Assembly (NCBI GenBank): GCA_004292595.1
Contig: RDXM01000134.1
Location: 1-43,765, forward strand
Source: Candidatus Kapaibacterium sp.
GTDB taxonomy: Bacteria > Bacteroidota > Ignavibacteria > Kapaibacteriales > UBA4661
DNA: 43,765 bases
Reading direction: 5' to 3'
The notes under the pieces were generated by a model. It did not search any database and was not told where the DNA came from. It saw nothing but the letters and a program-made list of their open reading frames with translations. Below, one piece after another: positions 43,741 through 43,765 of the stretch (position 1 is the first letter of the stretch; every line of letters begins with the position of its first letter). The translations under genes were made by a program, and so were the position numbers.

Positions 43741-43765
43741 TAGTGGCACAGGCATTCTTGCCTGT
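43741..43765 (+). repeat. Dispersed element R6, left arm cut by window end
   Basis: TAGTGGCACAGGCATTCTTGCCTGT is the left arm of the family. Its last 17 nt equal the first 17 nt of the window; overlapped, the two ends would rebuild one full element like R4. Confidence 0.8.

Noticed and set aside
1-43765. Circular plasmid or phage genome suggested by the shared end sequence
   Set aside because: The shared 17 nt lie inside a dispersed repeat and the content (mfd, rtcB, TamB-like) is chromosomal; there are no replication, partition or phage genes.

Overview
The window looks like a chromosomal segment of a Gram-negative bacterium of the FCB group (Bacteroidota/Chlorobiota/Ignavibacteriota-like). 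Three large secreted proteins end in a type IX secretion (T9SS) type A sorting domain. There is also a TamB-type protein, a TonB-dependent receptor and an outer-membrane barrel, and many genes lack a Shine-Dalgarno sequence. The exact phylum cannot be fixed from this sequence. No tRNA, rRNA, CRISPR array, phage gene or transposase gene was seen.

Layout. 1-6.4 kb: a membrane class III adenylate cyclase (minus), a small T9SS-sorted protein (plus), a SixA-like phosphatase (minus), then an ABC ATPase followed 28 nt later by a TPR-containing class III cyclase (plus). 6.4-15.5 kb: a minus-strand run read in the order TonB-dependent receptor, YfiR/DUF4154 protein, leucine-rich-repeat (LRR) protein, rtcB, mfd. 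15.7-27 kb: one giant minus-strand gene (about 3,720 codons) encoding signal peptide, six NHL repeats, 41 IPT/TIG domains and a T9SS tail. 27.5-34.8 kb: a FecR-like envelope protein, a TamB-like protein and a Uma2-family nuclease, all minus. 35.4-43.7 kb: a plus-strand series of a TPR/coiled-coil/LRR protein, an outer-membrane barrel with a Pro/Ala linker, a nine-repeat Ig-like T9SS-sorted protein and a GT4-type glycosyltransferase.

Themes. Most genes serve the cell envelope or surface: giant repeat adhesin candidates, LRR proteins, a TonB receptor, outer-membrane biogenesis and glycan transfer. Two paralogous cyclases with different sensor modules suggest local cAMP signalling. mfd and rtcB are housekeeping repair genes.

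Non-coding features. The spacers are rich in palindromic dispersed repeats. One family has TAGTGGCACAGA ends (six full or partial copies, including both window ends). A 28-nt direct repeat with a perfect 20-bp palindrome brackets the giant gene. Other candidates are an inverted-repeat structure between rtcB and mfd, three in-phase 10-bp repeats upstream of the giant gene, and a bidirectional terminator. The two window ends share 17 nt inside the dispersed repeat, so the window is probably a contig broken at that repeat.
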